Assembly (NCBI GenBank): GCA_030272585.1 | Contig: BSYQ01000003.1 | Coordinates: forward strand, 6,138,001 to 6,202,000 | Length of the DNA: 64,000 nt | Origin: Bryopsis sp. KO-2023 | Lineage: Eukaryota > Chlorophyta > Ulvophyceae > Bryopsidales > Bryopsidaceae | Reading direction: 5' to 3' | Shown: positions 47,425 through 55,114 of the stretch, one piece after another | Layout of the letters: each line of letters starts with the position of its first letter | How positions within the stretch are numbered: the stretch's first letter is position 1 | The notes under the pieces: generated by a model | Told to the model about the DNA's origin: nothing | The model's database searches: none | What the model saw: the letters and a program-made list of their open reading frames with translations, nothing else | Translations under genes and position numbers: made by a program

Positions 47425-49536
47425 ATGGACGTCGTTTTGCAGACTTCGAACCAGCCTCTGGCCCACCGAATCGTGTTGTACTTCAACGATAAGTCACTGA
47501 ACGTATTTCCGAGGGAGGGATGCGGCGACGAGGTTCGTTTGCTGAGTTTGCTTGAATCTTTTCGTTTCGGTGGTCAATTCTCTAGCACCTGTTGAAGTTT
47601 CGAGACAGAGGATCGATGCGTTTTAGGCCGTCGAGCTCGGTCCCTTCACGAACAAGGTAGGCCCTGCGTTGGCGCTAATTCGCAACGTCACCCTGCCCCA
47701 GGAGACCTTCGTGGAGTGGTTGAGAGGCTCGTTCCTGTTTCGGTACGTCGACCGCTTGTATTGGTTGGATCCGGACGCGCCTCCCGTGACGACTCCAGAA
47801 CAAGTGGCGGCGGCGGTCGTCCGCGAGGTTACAAATGGCGCAACGTTGCGCGTGAGTTGCGCCCCACGCAAGCTCGAGAGACTAATCGCAGTATGCTCAC
47901 TATTTTTTTTTTTTTGGGCCCCAAGCTCCTGTGAATGTCACGTGAAAAAATTGATTCAGGTGCAAATGCTGGAGCAATCAACCATCTTCCTTGGACAAAC
48001 CCACCTAAGCCACATGTAAGCATTACTGATCATGCAGGATGTTCTTCAGTTCCAAATAATTGTTTGTTTTTGAAGGATGCCCTCCCTTTGGACATCCAGT
48101 TGGAGCCTCGGGAAAACAGCCATGTGTTGTCAGTGGTGCAAGTGGATATGGACCGGTTGAGATACAGCTTGACTCCACAAAACTTGAACTACAGGCAAAG
48201 CACTCACAAAGCTGGGAGGCTTGCTGACAGTTGCTCAACGGTTAGATCGACCATGCAATCCTGGTTGTCATCAGCGATGGTGACAACAGGTAAATTAGAT
48301 TCCACCATGAAAAAAAAAAAAATCTTCCAAGGCTATTCATTGTTGTTTCGCCATGTGTTTGGTGGAGTGGTTGAAATTCGAACCATGTTCAGCAGTAGTA
48401 GTTAAGAAATCAAAATTGAGATGGCCCCTGAACGGCTGCGTGATGGAATCGCTGACACAGAAGCAACCCATGTGAACGATTTGGAATTTTTTGTTGTAGT
48501 GGTTGATCAAAAATGTGAGGAAAAACAATGCAAAATGTCATGCTGTTTGCAGGCGGTGTATAAGCTTCAGGAAGCTCTGCATGTTGTTGGGATATCCACA
48601 ACAGAAATTGGAACGGCGATCGATTTGGGGGCAGCCCCAGGGGCCTGGACCTCTTACCTAGCCAAACAGGCCAGGTGAACACAAACTTCCTTTAAAAAAA
48701 TACCTTTTTTCTGTTTTGAAAGAATAGTTACATGCCTAGACCAAAAAATAAGAAAAATTCCAAGAGAATAAACTAGAAATAGAGAAACAGCCAATCAATT
48801 ACTGTCACTGAAGAGGTACGTAGGCTGATGGAGACTTGGATTCTGAGTTGCTTGAAACGAAAATGAAAACTAGTAAGAGTGGCTTTGTGTTGTTCACAGG
48901 CAGGTTATTTCGGTGGATCCAGCGGAGTTGAGCCAGGATGTGACAGCACTATCCAATGTGGTCCACATCAAAACCAAGGCTGAAGATGCTGTTGAGAAAA
49001 TTCAACAGCTTGCCATGGATGATTCAGGGGCCGATCTCGTCGTTTGCGACATGAACCAGCATCCCTTTCAAGCTGTTGACACCATCAAGTAAGTTGGAAG
49101 ATAATTTGCATAATTTGTAAAAAAATGACTAATATTGTATACGAAGAGAGTATAGCTGACAAAACATTCACGAGGGTTGTATGCTGGTGGAAAAAATGGC
49201 AGCAAAATGGCAGTAATACATATGTAGTCAGCTTTTTTTCTTTAGGTTCTTGAATCGATTTCTTCTTAGTTTACCTATGTATATGATATTATCTGTATAA
49301 ATATAATTTTCCCCTCTTTCTTTTCATATGGTAGGTGCATCCTTCCAGTGTTGAAGCGAGGTGGGTGGGTGGTTTGGACGCTCAAGTTTTTCGGCGTCGG
49401 CCGAGATCGGGATGCCAAGCTCCACAGTGTGCAAGAAAAACTGATGGCTAGCGTAGGAGGAGTGAAATTCGTCTGGTTGATGGCAAACACACTATCCGAA
49501 AGAACTTTGGTTGGGAGGAAGGAGGGTTTGGACTGA
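47425..49536 (+). CDS. FtsJ-type (RlmM/RrmJ-like) SAM-dependent RNA methyltransferase
   Basis: The family transfers a methyl group from SAM to a ribose 2'-OH of RNA. The C-terminal catalytic domain is clear over three exons: 48553-48674 with motif I AIDLGAAPGAWTSYLA, 48901-49089 with SVDPAEL and the catalytic-type Asp in DLVVCDMNQHP, and 49335-49536 with VLKRGGWVVWTLKFFG, the FtsJ strand carrying the conserved Lys. Upstream exons 47627-47890 (NKVGPALALIRNVTLP) and about 48079-48250 (SVVQVDMDRLRYSL) form an N-terminal RNA-binding-like part. The start is taken as ATG 47425 (MDVVLQTSNQPLAHRI, exon to 47532). The junctions between 47890 and 48079 are not settled because competing donors and frames exist. 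rRNA as substrate is inference. Confidence 0.8.
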
Positions 49537-50358
49537 GGGAATCCAATGCATTTCATTTTCTTTAGAAAGTCAACAGAGACTGGTCAAGTCGATAGAAAGC
49601 AGTGTGGGGGGTTCTTGGAGCTTGGTCTAGGGACGAACACAAGCTGTACGAGGCAAAGCGATGAACTGGCGTAAAAAAATTGAAGGACCCTGATATGTTG
49701 CGGGGCAAGTGTTTGATTTCATCATTTAGGGCTTTTATTCCACAAAAAAGCCAACAAAAAAGAAAACATTCAGGGCAAAAATGTGCTTCTGGGGGATGTC
49801 GATCTGTAGTATTCCTTGCTCATTTTCTGGAAACCTCTATTTTTGACCCAAAATGTTGAAAAAACACACATGTTGATTGAAAAAGACGATCAGAAAAGGA
49901 TGGAAAACAAGACAGGAAAAAAGAAGAAAGAAAAAACATTTTTTGCTTTATCCACTCCTTCGGTTAGAGGCCATCCACGTGCGGACAGCACTTCCTGCCC
50001 CAGCCAGGCATTTTCTTCCATTAATCCAGCAGAGGGGGGAAGTCAATTGCTCTGACCACACACTAAGCCATCAAGTCAGGAACATACCAATCGCCAACAG
50101 TTGTTTCTTCCAGGACAGGACCAGAAACAGCAAAAGCAAAAGCAAACAGTACAAATTCAAACCCATTGTTGGGCTGTAGATTCCGATGGGCTGAGGAGAG
50201 ACAGTCAGTTTGGGAGATGTGGTACATTGAGATGTAAATGCAACTGTTTAGTCATGGTTCAGGGTCAGAGGAATCGGGAAGGATAAGGTGGTGGCTGTGA
50301 GAGAAAAACTGACTCTTGTAAAAAGTTTGGTAGCAACTTTGTGTCACGAGGGTCTTAC
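49537..50358. other. Region before the first LTR element, should contain its 5' LTR
   Basis: Non-coding. If 50360-50372 is the primer binding site, the LTR ends ...TCTTACA at 50359. I cannot delimit it because its 3' partner is absent from the window. Confidence 0.35.
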
Positions 50359-50359
50359 A

Positions 50360-50372
50360 TGGTTTCGGAGCC
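50360..50372 (+). other. Primer binding site candidate, element 1
   Basis: TGGTTTCGGAGCC, identical to 53701-53713 in the second element. It begins with TGG as needed to pair with a tRNA CCA end and directly follows an ACA terminus. It resembles the plant initiator-Met PBS TGGTATCAGAGC but differs at two or three bases, so the primer tRNA is uncertain. Confidence 0.55.
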
Positions 50373-50469
50373 AGGTTGCCACTGGGCGACCGCTCTTTTT
50401 GTGCTCTGCACACTTTTATCTTTCGAACCAGCGAAAGCAATATGGCCGTTCGGATCTGGGACAACGCCG

Positions 50470-51273
50470 ATGGCCGGAGAAACAAAAGAACTGTTGGAGG
50501 CGTATCGTGAACTCGCGCGCACGAACCTACAGTACCGACAGAACGAAAGAGTCTGGCAACAAGAGAAAGTGACCTGGGAACGTGAGCGGAGGCGTCTTAT
50601 CAATGCGCTCAAGGCAGCGCAAGGCGGAGTCGGAGATCTCACGACGGAGGAGTACGTCGAAGACACGAAAGCGGAGATGGAAACTGAGAGTGTTACGACG
50701 GCGACTTCCAGTGATAAAGAGGAGACAGTGGGCGGAGGTGAAGTGGGAGATCTGAGTTTTGAGGATGACGGCGGACGCGAAAAGGGAACTGACTCAGACT
50801 CCAACGACTTCGACGGAACGCCGCCGGCGACTGGACAGACCCAGGAGGTGTCCAGCGTCGGCGGAGGTGACTTTGGTGGAGGTATGGCCACGGGGACTTT
50901 ACTCGCCTTCGTGGCCGGAGTGGCGTGGACGTGTTGGAGTCGGTGGACAGGGCGTCGTCTCAGACCTGCGAGTCGGAGGAGGGGCGCGGGGGTTAGAACC
51001 CAGTTGCCGTCTTTTGCGAAATACGCTTCGAGTTTAAAGTCATGGAACAGTCGAATTCAAGAGAGGGTGATGAGGGACCTCGAAACAACGGTTGAGGACA
51101 TCCCTGCCCGCATCCGTTTATCGGGGTCGATGTTCGATCAGGGGACTGAATTCGGGGGTATAATGCTCGACTCGCTAAAAGCGAAGATTGACCAATATAC
51201 GGGTTCGAAGCCGTTACCCCCCGACGGCGAGTCAGAAATCGGTGGACTGCTGATCCACCTCGAGGACCTTTAG
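50470..51273 (+). CDS. Retrotransposon ORF1 (gag position) with coiled coil and a membrane-like segment
   Basis: The ORF in the gag position; ATG 50470 (MAGETKELLEAYRELA) is preferred because the earlier in-frame ATG at 50359 overlaps the primer site. It has an N-terminal charged coiled coil (about residues 3-45), an acidic Ser/Thr-rich linker, then ATGTLLAFVAGVAWTCW, hydrophobic enough to span a membrane, and a basic Arg-rich stretch (RRLRPASRRRGAG). No CCHC zinc knuckle or recognisable capsid domain. The frame ends at TAG 51271-51273, where the pol frame is already open. Confidence 0.65.
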   Translation: MAGETKELLEAYRELARTNLQYRQNERVWQQEKVTWERERRRLINALKAAQGGVGDLTTEEYVEDTKAEMETESVTTATSSDKEETVGGGEVGDLSFEDDGGREKGTDSDSNDFDGTPPATGQTQEVSSVGGGDFGGGMATGTLLAFVAGVAWTCWSRWTGRRLRPASRRRGAGVRTQLPSFAKYASSLKSWNSRIQERVMRDLETTVEDIPARIRLSGSMFDQGTEFGGIMLDSLKAKIDQYTGSKPLPPDGESEIGGLLIHLEDL

Positions 51274-51280
51274 GGAAGAG
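51262..51280 (+). promoter_or_regulatory. Candidate +1 programmed frameshift site (CTT-TAG)
   Basis: ORF1 ends GAG GAC CTT TAG GGA. The pol frame is +1 relative to ORF1 and stays open from before this stop through the protease-RT region, with no ATG near its start. A slippery CTT codon followed by a slowly decoded stop is the known layout of +1 shift sites (compare CTT-AGG in yeast Ty1 and CTT-AGT in EST3). Skipping one T gives CTT (T) AGG GAA GAG and continues into pol. Confidence 0.5.
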
Positions 51281-53563
51281 TGCTACAAAAAGCGTGCAAA
51301 CGAGGCGAAAAAGAAAGGCCCCCCAGGAATTTATCGACATGCACAGGCGCATGCGATTACCGCCGACAGAGTGGATTCGTTTGGGATCCCTGTGGCTGCT
51401 GATTTCGAAAATATCTCTTTGGCGAACCCCGATGTACAGGAACCGTACTCGCTGCAGTGTGCCGCGATCGTCGACACTGGTATAGGCAAAAAGCAACTTT
51501 TTGCTCGGGTTCACATTCGCGATAGGGCAGAAAACGTTTTGATCGACCCTGGTAGCGAGATCAATCTCATTCCAGTCTCTTACTGTAAACGGCGGGGTTT
51601 GGCGATCAAAGAGCTGGCTGCGCCCATTTCAGTCGCTGGGTTCAATTCTGCGAAGGAGGCACTGTTGGGATCGGTTGTTCTCACGGTCCATTTGGGATCA
51701 GTTTCGAAAGACGTCACGTTCTATTTGGCTGACGCAAATAAACGAATTATTCTTGGCTTGCCCGCCCTGAATGCTTTTGATGTTAATGTCGACTGTGGTG
51801 TTGGACAGCTCCGCCTGCCGGGGGGCCACTTCGTGAGATGCCATGCAGTCGAGCTGGAGGAGGCAGTGGGTCGCGCGACCGTTCGCTTTAAAAAGAGTGA
51901 GGGCACGGTGAGCAGAATGCGAGCCCGACATGGACGATGGGAAGTTCCCCTTGGAAAACCGCTTGTTTTAGGCCCTGGTGAAACCAAGTCGGCGATTCTG
52001 CCTTTTACTGCCGAAGGGTCAGGGATTATGGGTGTCATTCCCATTTGTCAGATCCCAAAAATATTTGCCTCTCCTAGTCTGGGATCGAAGGGGCAACTAA
52101 AAATCCAGTTTTTTAATTCTGGATCAGAGAGTAAAATGCTCTCACAGAAAATGACTCCAGTTGGAATTCTGGTTGATCCCAACTGTCGGATTGAATGGGA
52201 TGTCGATGGTTTTGCTACAGAATCGTCACCCTTGCTTGGGAAGTTCAGCTCGTCAGAGGTGGTGAAGGAAGGATCAGTGGCTCACAATCAGGCTGGGATT
52301 GGGGGAGCCACCTCCTCGATTAACCGAGCGGAGTTTTCAGAGGGAAGCGGGAAATTCAAGGAGCATTTGGGGTTGAAAAAAAAGGAGATAAACAACAGAT
52401 TGGAAACGATTTCAGAGGACTTTTGTTGGCCTCAATCAGAGGGGACTGATGTTGGGAAGGATGTAGAGGACAGAAATGGGTGTAACAAACACATTCATTC
52501 AGTGGTGGATCCGTCTCCAGCTCAGTCTCCAACAGCACACAAACCGACACGACCTTCAGCCAAAATGGCCTACTGGTTGGGACTTTTCCCGACTTTGTTT
52601 TCGATCGCAGAAAGTTTCGGAAACACCGATTACTTGAAATCGATTCAGGTCTGTCACAGGGAGATAGCGTGGAAGGTTGATGTGGATAAGATACCACTAA
52701 TGAACTCGGGAAAGGTCTACAACGTTGGGGATGTGAAAGAATCTGAGATGCGACGCTTTGTTGACGACCTGAGTAATGCCGGAGTCGTCGAGCCAATGCA
52801 TCCATCAGAAAAGGGTTTTTTTAGCCCCGTTATGTTTCTTAGGAAGCCTGACGGGGTGCGCGTTCGAAAGGTGGTGGATTTCAGGTTGCTAAATGCGTAC
52901 TCCGAGGTGTGGCGTACCCCATTTCGGGGGGTAATACCGACTTTACGGCGAATCCCAAAAACGTGGGATCGGTTTACGATATTAGACCTAACCCATGGAT
53001 TCTATCACGTGCCGGTCTGTGAACGGTTACAGCCTCTCTTTGGCTTTGAGGTGCTCGGGAAAAGGTACAAATATCGAACTTTGCCTCAGGGGTGGTCCAG
53101 TTCGGCGGCGATGTTCCACTCGCGAATGGAGTCCAGTCTCGCCGACACCCCAGGGATCCCCTACGTCGACGACATCATAGTCGGTGGGGATGGTCAAGAG
53201 GACCATGATTCGAATTTGAAGGTAGTTCTGGCGAGACTGGAGTCGATGGGGATGCATCTGAACGCAGAAAAAATTCAACTGTCCGAAAAAAGAGTAACTT
53301 TCCTCGGTTATGACGTTTCGAAAGGACGGATTGGGTTGGGGTCGTATATCGAGAAACAGAAACACCAGTTGCCTGAGGGAGTCAATATGCGAGAGATCCG
53401 AAAGATATTAGGAATTTTTAATGTCTGTAGGATCACCTGTCCCGGGCTGGCTGAGCTGGTACGGCCGCTGCAGGAGATCATGAACCAGAAAATTCCCACA
53501 GAGTTGGGGAAGCTTCAACAAATTGATACGTTGTCGCACTCATTTTGCAGTACGAGTGTGTAG
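51272..53563 (+). CDS. Retrotransposon pol fragment: aspartic protease and reverse transcriptase
   Basis: Entered by frameshift or stop bypass rather than by an own ATG. A retropepsin-like domain comes first: VLIDPGSEINLIPVSYC (DPGS in place of the usual DTGA/DSGA) then RIILGLPALNAFDV with the ILG flap-side motif. A long linker leads to the RT: FFSPVMFLRKPDG, RKVVDFRLLN, FTILDLTHGFYHVPV, YRTLPQGWSSSAAMF, IPYVDDIIVGGDG (YVDD catalytic box) and FLGYDVSKGRIG. The order Pro-RT and the RT motifs fit the Ty3-like/gypsy group. The frame ends at 53563 with about 13 non-homologous residues after the break. Confidence 0.88.
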   Translation, partial: REECYKKRANEAKKKGPPGIYRHAQAHAITADRVDSFGIPVAADFENISLANPDVQEPYSLQCAAIVDTGIGKKQLFARVHIRDRAENVLIDPGSEINLIPVSYCKRRGLAIKELAAPISVAGFNSAKEALLGSVVLTVHLGSVSKDVTFYLADANKRIILGLPALNAFDVNVDCGVGQLRLPGGHFVRCHAVELEEAVGRATVRFKKSEGTVSRMRARHGRWEVPLGKPLVLGPGETKSAILPFTAEGSGIMGVIPICQIPKIFASPSLGSKGQLKIQFFNSGSESKMLSQKMTPVGILVDPNCRIEWDVDGFATESSPLLGKFSSSEVVKEGSVAHNQAGIGGATSSINRAEFSEGSGKFKEHLGLKKKEINNRLETISEDFCWPQSEGTDVGKDVEDRNGCNKHIHSVVDPSPAQSPTAHKPTRPSAKMAYWLGLFPTLFSIAESFGNTDYLKSIQVCHREIAWKVDVDKIPLMNSGKVYNVGDVKESEMRRFVDDLSNAGVVEPMHPSEKGFFSPVMFLRKPDGVRVRKVVDFRLLNAYSEVWRTPFRGVIPTLRRIPKTWDRFTILDLTHGFYHVPVCERLQPLFGFEVLGKRYKYRTLPQGWSSSAAMFHSRMESSLADTPGIPYVDDIIVGGDGQEDHDSNLKVVLARLESMGMHLNAEKIQLSEKRVTFLGYDVSKGRIGLGSYIEKQKHQLPEGVNMREIRKILGIFNVCRITCPGLAELVRPLQEIMNQKIPTELGKLQQIDTLSHSFCSTSV

Positions 53564-53698
53564 TACGGGTTAGTACGGGTTCTAGGGGGTTAAGTTCAGA
53601 GAGAACACCTTGTAAAATTAATTTCTCTGGTTTGTGAAAGTGTGTGACCCCAGTCTCAACTTCAGCAACGACTCACTAAAACCTACAGGGACCTAACA
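53531..53698 (+). repeat. Putative LTR (or LTR 3' part) of the second retrotransposon
   Basis: Non-coding sequence between the breakpoint of element 1 and the second primer site. It ends CCTAACA just before AC + TGGTTTCGGAGCC. A start near TGTAGTACGGGTTAGTACGG (about 53558) is possible. The matching 3' LTR would be outside the window, so borders are not proven. Confidence 0.35.
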
Positions 53699-53700
53699 AC

Positions 53701-53713
53701 TGGTTTCGGAGCC
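53701..53713 (+). other. Primer binding site candidate, element 2
   Basis: TGGTTTCGGAGCC, the same 13 bases as in element 1, two bases after an ACA terminus. Confidence 0.55.
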
Positions 53714-54199
53714 GAAGCACCCTACCTGCAAGTCGAGTCTACTTAGTGAAGAGATCGACAGGAGATTTTGCAGTCGAGGTGCAAAAGATCAGGGTCGGCT
53801 AGGTCGAAGAAGGTTTCCCCTCGTGTCTGGAACCTACTTCGTGTTGCTGCGCACCAACCAAACGCTGGACGAAAGAGAACGCACGTTGCTGCGCTCGATC
53901 ATCCCTCCCAAGATCACAGGATCTATAGATCCTTGGACGCTACGACCACAGCACGGCGTAGTAGTACTTCCGTTTGTCGGAGAGTTGTCGACACTGAACG
54001 CGGTTACCGCAGAGCGGACAAAACGAGTCTGCCAGCGGACGTTTCTGCGGACGAATACGTTTCCGCCGGAAATTACGTACCAGAAACCGCTGCCAGAAAC
54101 CGCTGACAAAGAGTGACCAATTAGTCACGTGGATTATCCGCCAACGGAATCCACCAAACGGACACGTGATTCTACCGCCGACGAATCAAGACATCCACC

Positions 54200-54375
54200 A
54201 TGAGCGGAAACGACGAGCAGCTATACCTGGAATACGGTATCGAAGACAATCAGCAAGAGCGCGACGCCCCAGATGGCCCGCCGCTATATCCGCTGATCGT
54301 CGCCCAGGAATTACCTGCTGTCGGACTGCCAATACAGGCAGAAATGGACCGGCCATTACAGGCATACGGTATCCC
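54200..54375 (+). pseudogene. gag of the second retrotransposon, 5' part (disrupted)
   Basis: Starts at ATG 54200 (MSGNDEQLYLEYGIED) and runs in frame to GGT ATC CCC, where the hAT transposon is inserted. The duplicated target at 60801 carries the same codons in the frame of the downstream gag, which shows that both parts were one ORF before insertion. Acidic, proline-rich N-terminus with no named domain. Confidence 0.7.
54368..54375 (+). repeat. Target site duplication GGTATCCC, left copy
   Basis: Same 8 bp at 60801-60808, directly flanking the 6.4-kb hAT element. An extra shared C makes a 9-bp reading possible, but 8 bp gives identical termini at both ends. Confidence 0.85.
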
Positions 54376-54384
54376 CATACTATG

Positions 54385-54670
54385 GATCCGATCACGATCA
54401 GATCGGTCTCCGATCAACCGGGAGACCGATCATGATCGTGATCGGCCGATCACCGATCTGATCGGTCACCCAACCTGATCGGCAGTTTTTGATCGGCCTG
54501 ATCGTGATCGGCCGATCAAAAACTGCCGATCAGGTGCCGACAGGGTGCGACGCTTGATCGAGATCGTGATCGGGATCGGCGCGATCGACTATAATCGGCG
54601 TGCGCCGATCATGATCGGCGCAACACCGATCATGATCGGTGGGTCGTCTACGTCAAGAATCGATCATTGA
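54385..54670. repeat. Left subterminal GATCGG-rich repeat region with perfect hairpin
   Basis: Densely packed GATCGG/CCGATC units, most overlapping (T)GATCGTGATCGG. It contains a perfect hairpin at 54474-54534: 25-bp arms starting CCTGATCGGCAGTTTTTGAT with an 11-nt loop. Similar units fill 60310-60690 at the other end. Likely binding sites for the hAT transposase or its partner. Confidence 0.75.
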
Positions 54671-54772
54671 TCGCGGGTGAGATGCAGGTGAGTCACGCGG
54701 GCACATCGCATGTTCGGTTGCTGTTAATCTGGTGAGCGTTTAACTCCACGTCTTATCAGCGCCCCGTTCGAA

Positions 54773-55010
54773 ATGGGCCGGCATGGAAAAAGAAAAGCGC
54801 TCGTCACCCCTGCGAGGTCGGGGCAACGCCCACACACGTCCCAGAGGAGACCAGTTCCGACCGGATCTGGAAGCGGGGGGTTGGAACCTCGTCGCCAGGG
54901 CAGCGTTCCATCCGTGGGGCCGCAGGGGTCGGGGCAAGCATCTGACCTGACCAACAGTGCGTTACTCCCTGATCTGTTCCGCCTTGTTGTACTCTTATGG
55001 TTTTGTGGGG
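54773..55010 (+). CDS. Probable first exon of the hAT transposase gene
   Basis: ATG 54773 opens a basic, Gly/Ser/Arg-rich frame (MGRHGKRKALVTPARSGQ) that stays open past a GT-rich donor area near 55010-55050. The main transposase frame begins after an acceptor-like CCCTGCCCTGCAG at 55102-55114 and has no ATG at its start, so an upstream exon is needed. I could not settle which donor restores the phase. Confidence 0.4.
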
Positions 55011-55114
55011 GGGTGAGGTGTTCCCTTGTTGGATTGTGTGAGGTGCTTGTGCTTTCTCCAGTTGTTCTGGTTCTGCTTTTATGAGGTGTTTGTCCTGTCC
55101 TGCCCTGCCCTGCA

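Larger units (their letters stand above)
50360..53530 (+). mobile_element. Truncated LTR retrotransposon (ORF1, protease-RT); RNase H and integrase missing
   Basis: It begins with a primer-binding-site-like TGGTTTCGGAGCC after ...TTACA. ORF1 is followed by a protease-reverse transcriptase ORF in the +1 frame. The pol homology stops at about 53525 just after the RT thumb (LVRPLQEIMNQKIP). RNase H, integrase and a 3' LTR are missing. Unrelated LTR-like sequence of the next element follows directly. The copy is therefore a 5' fragment, probably cut when the second element inserted or by rearrangement. Confidence 0.75.

Noticed and set aside
50359-50469. Signal-peptide-like start of retrotransposon ORF1 (hydrophobic ATALFVLCTLLSF)
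   Set aside because: The ATG overlaps the primer binding site, so the reading is probably leader sequence; start moved to 50470.
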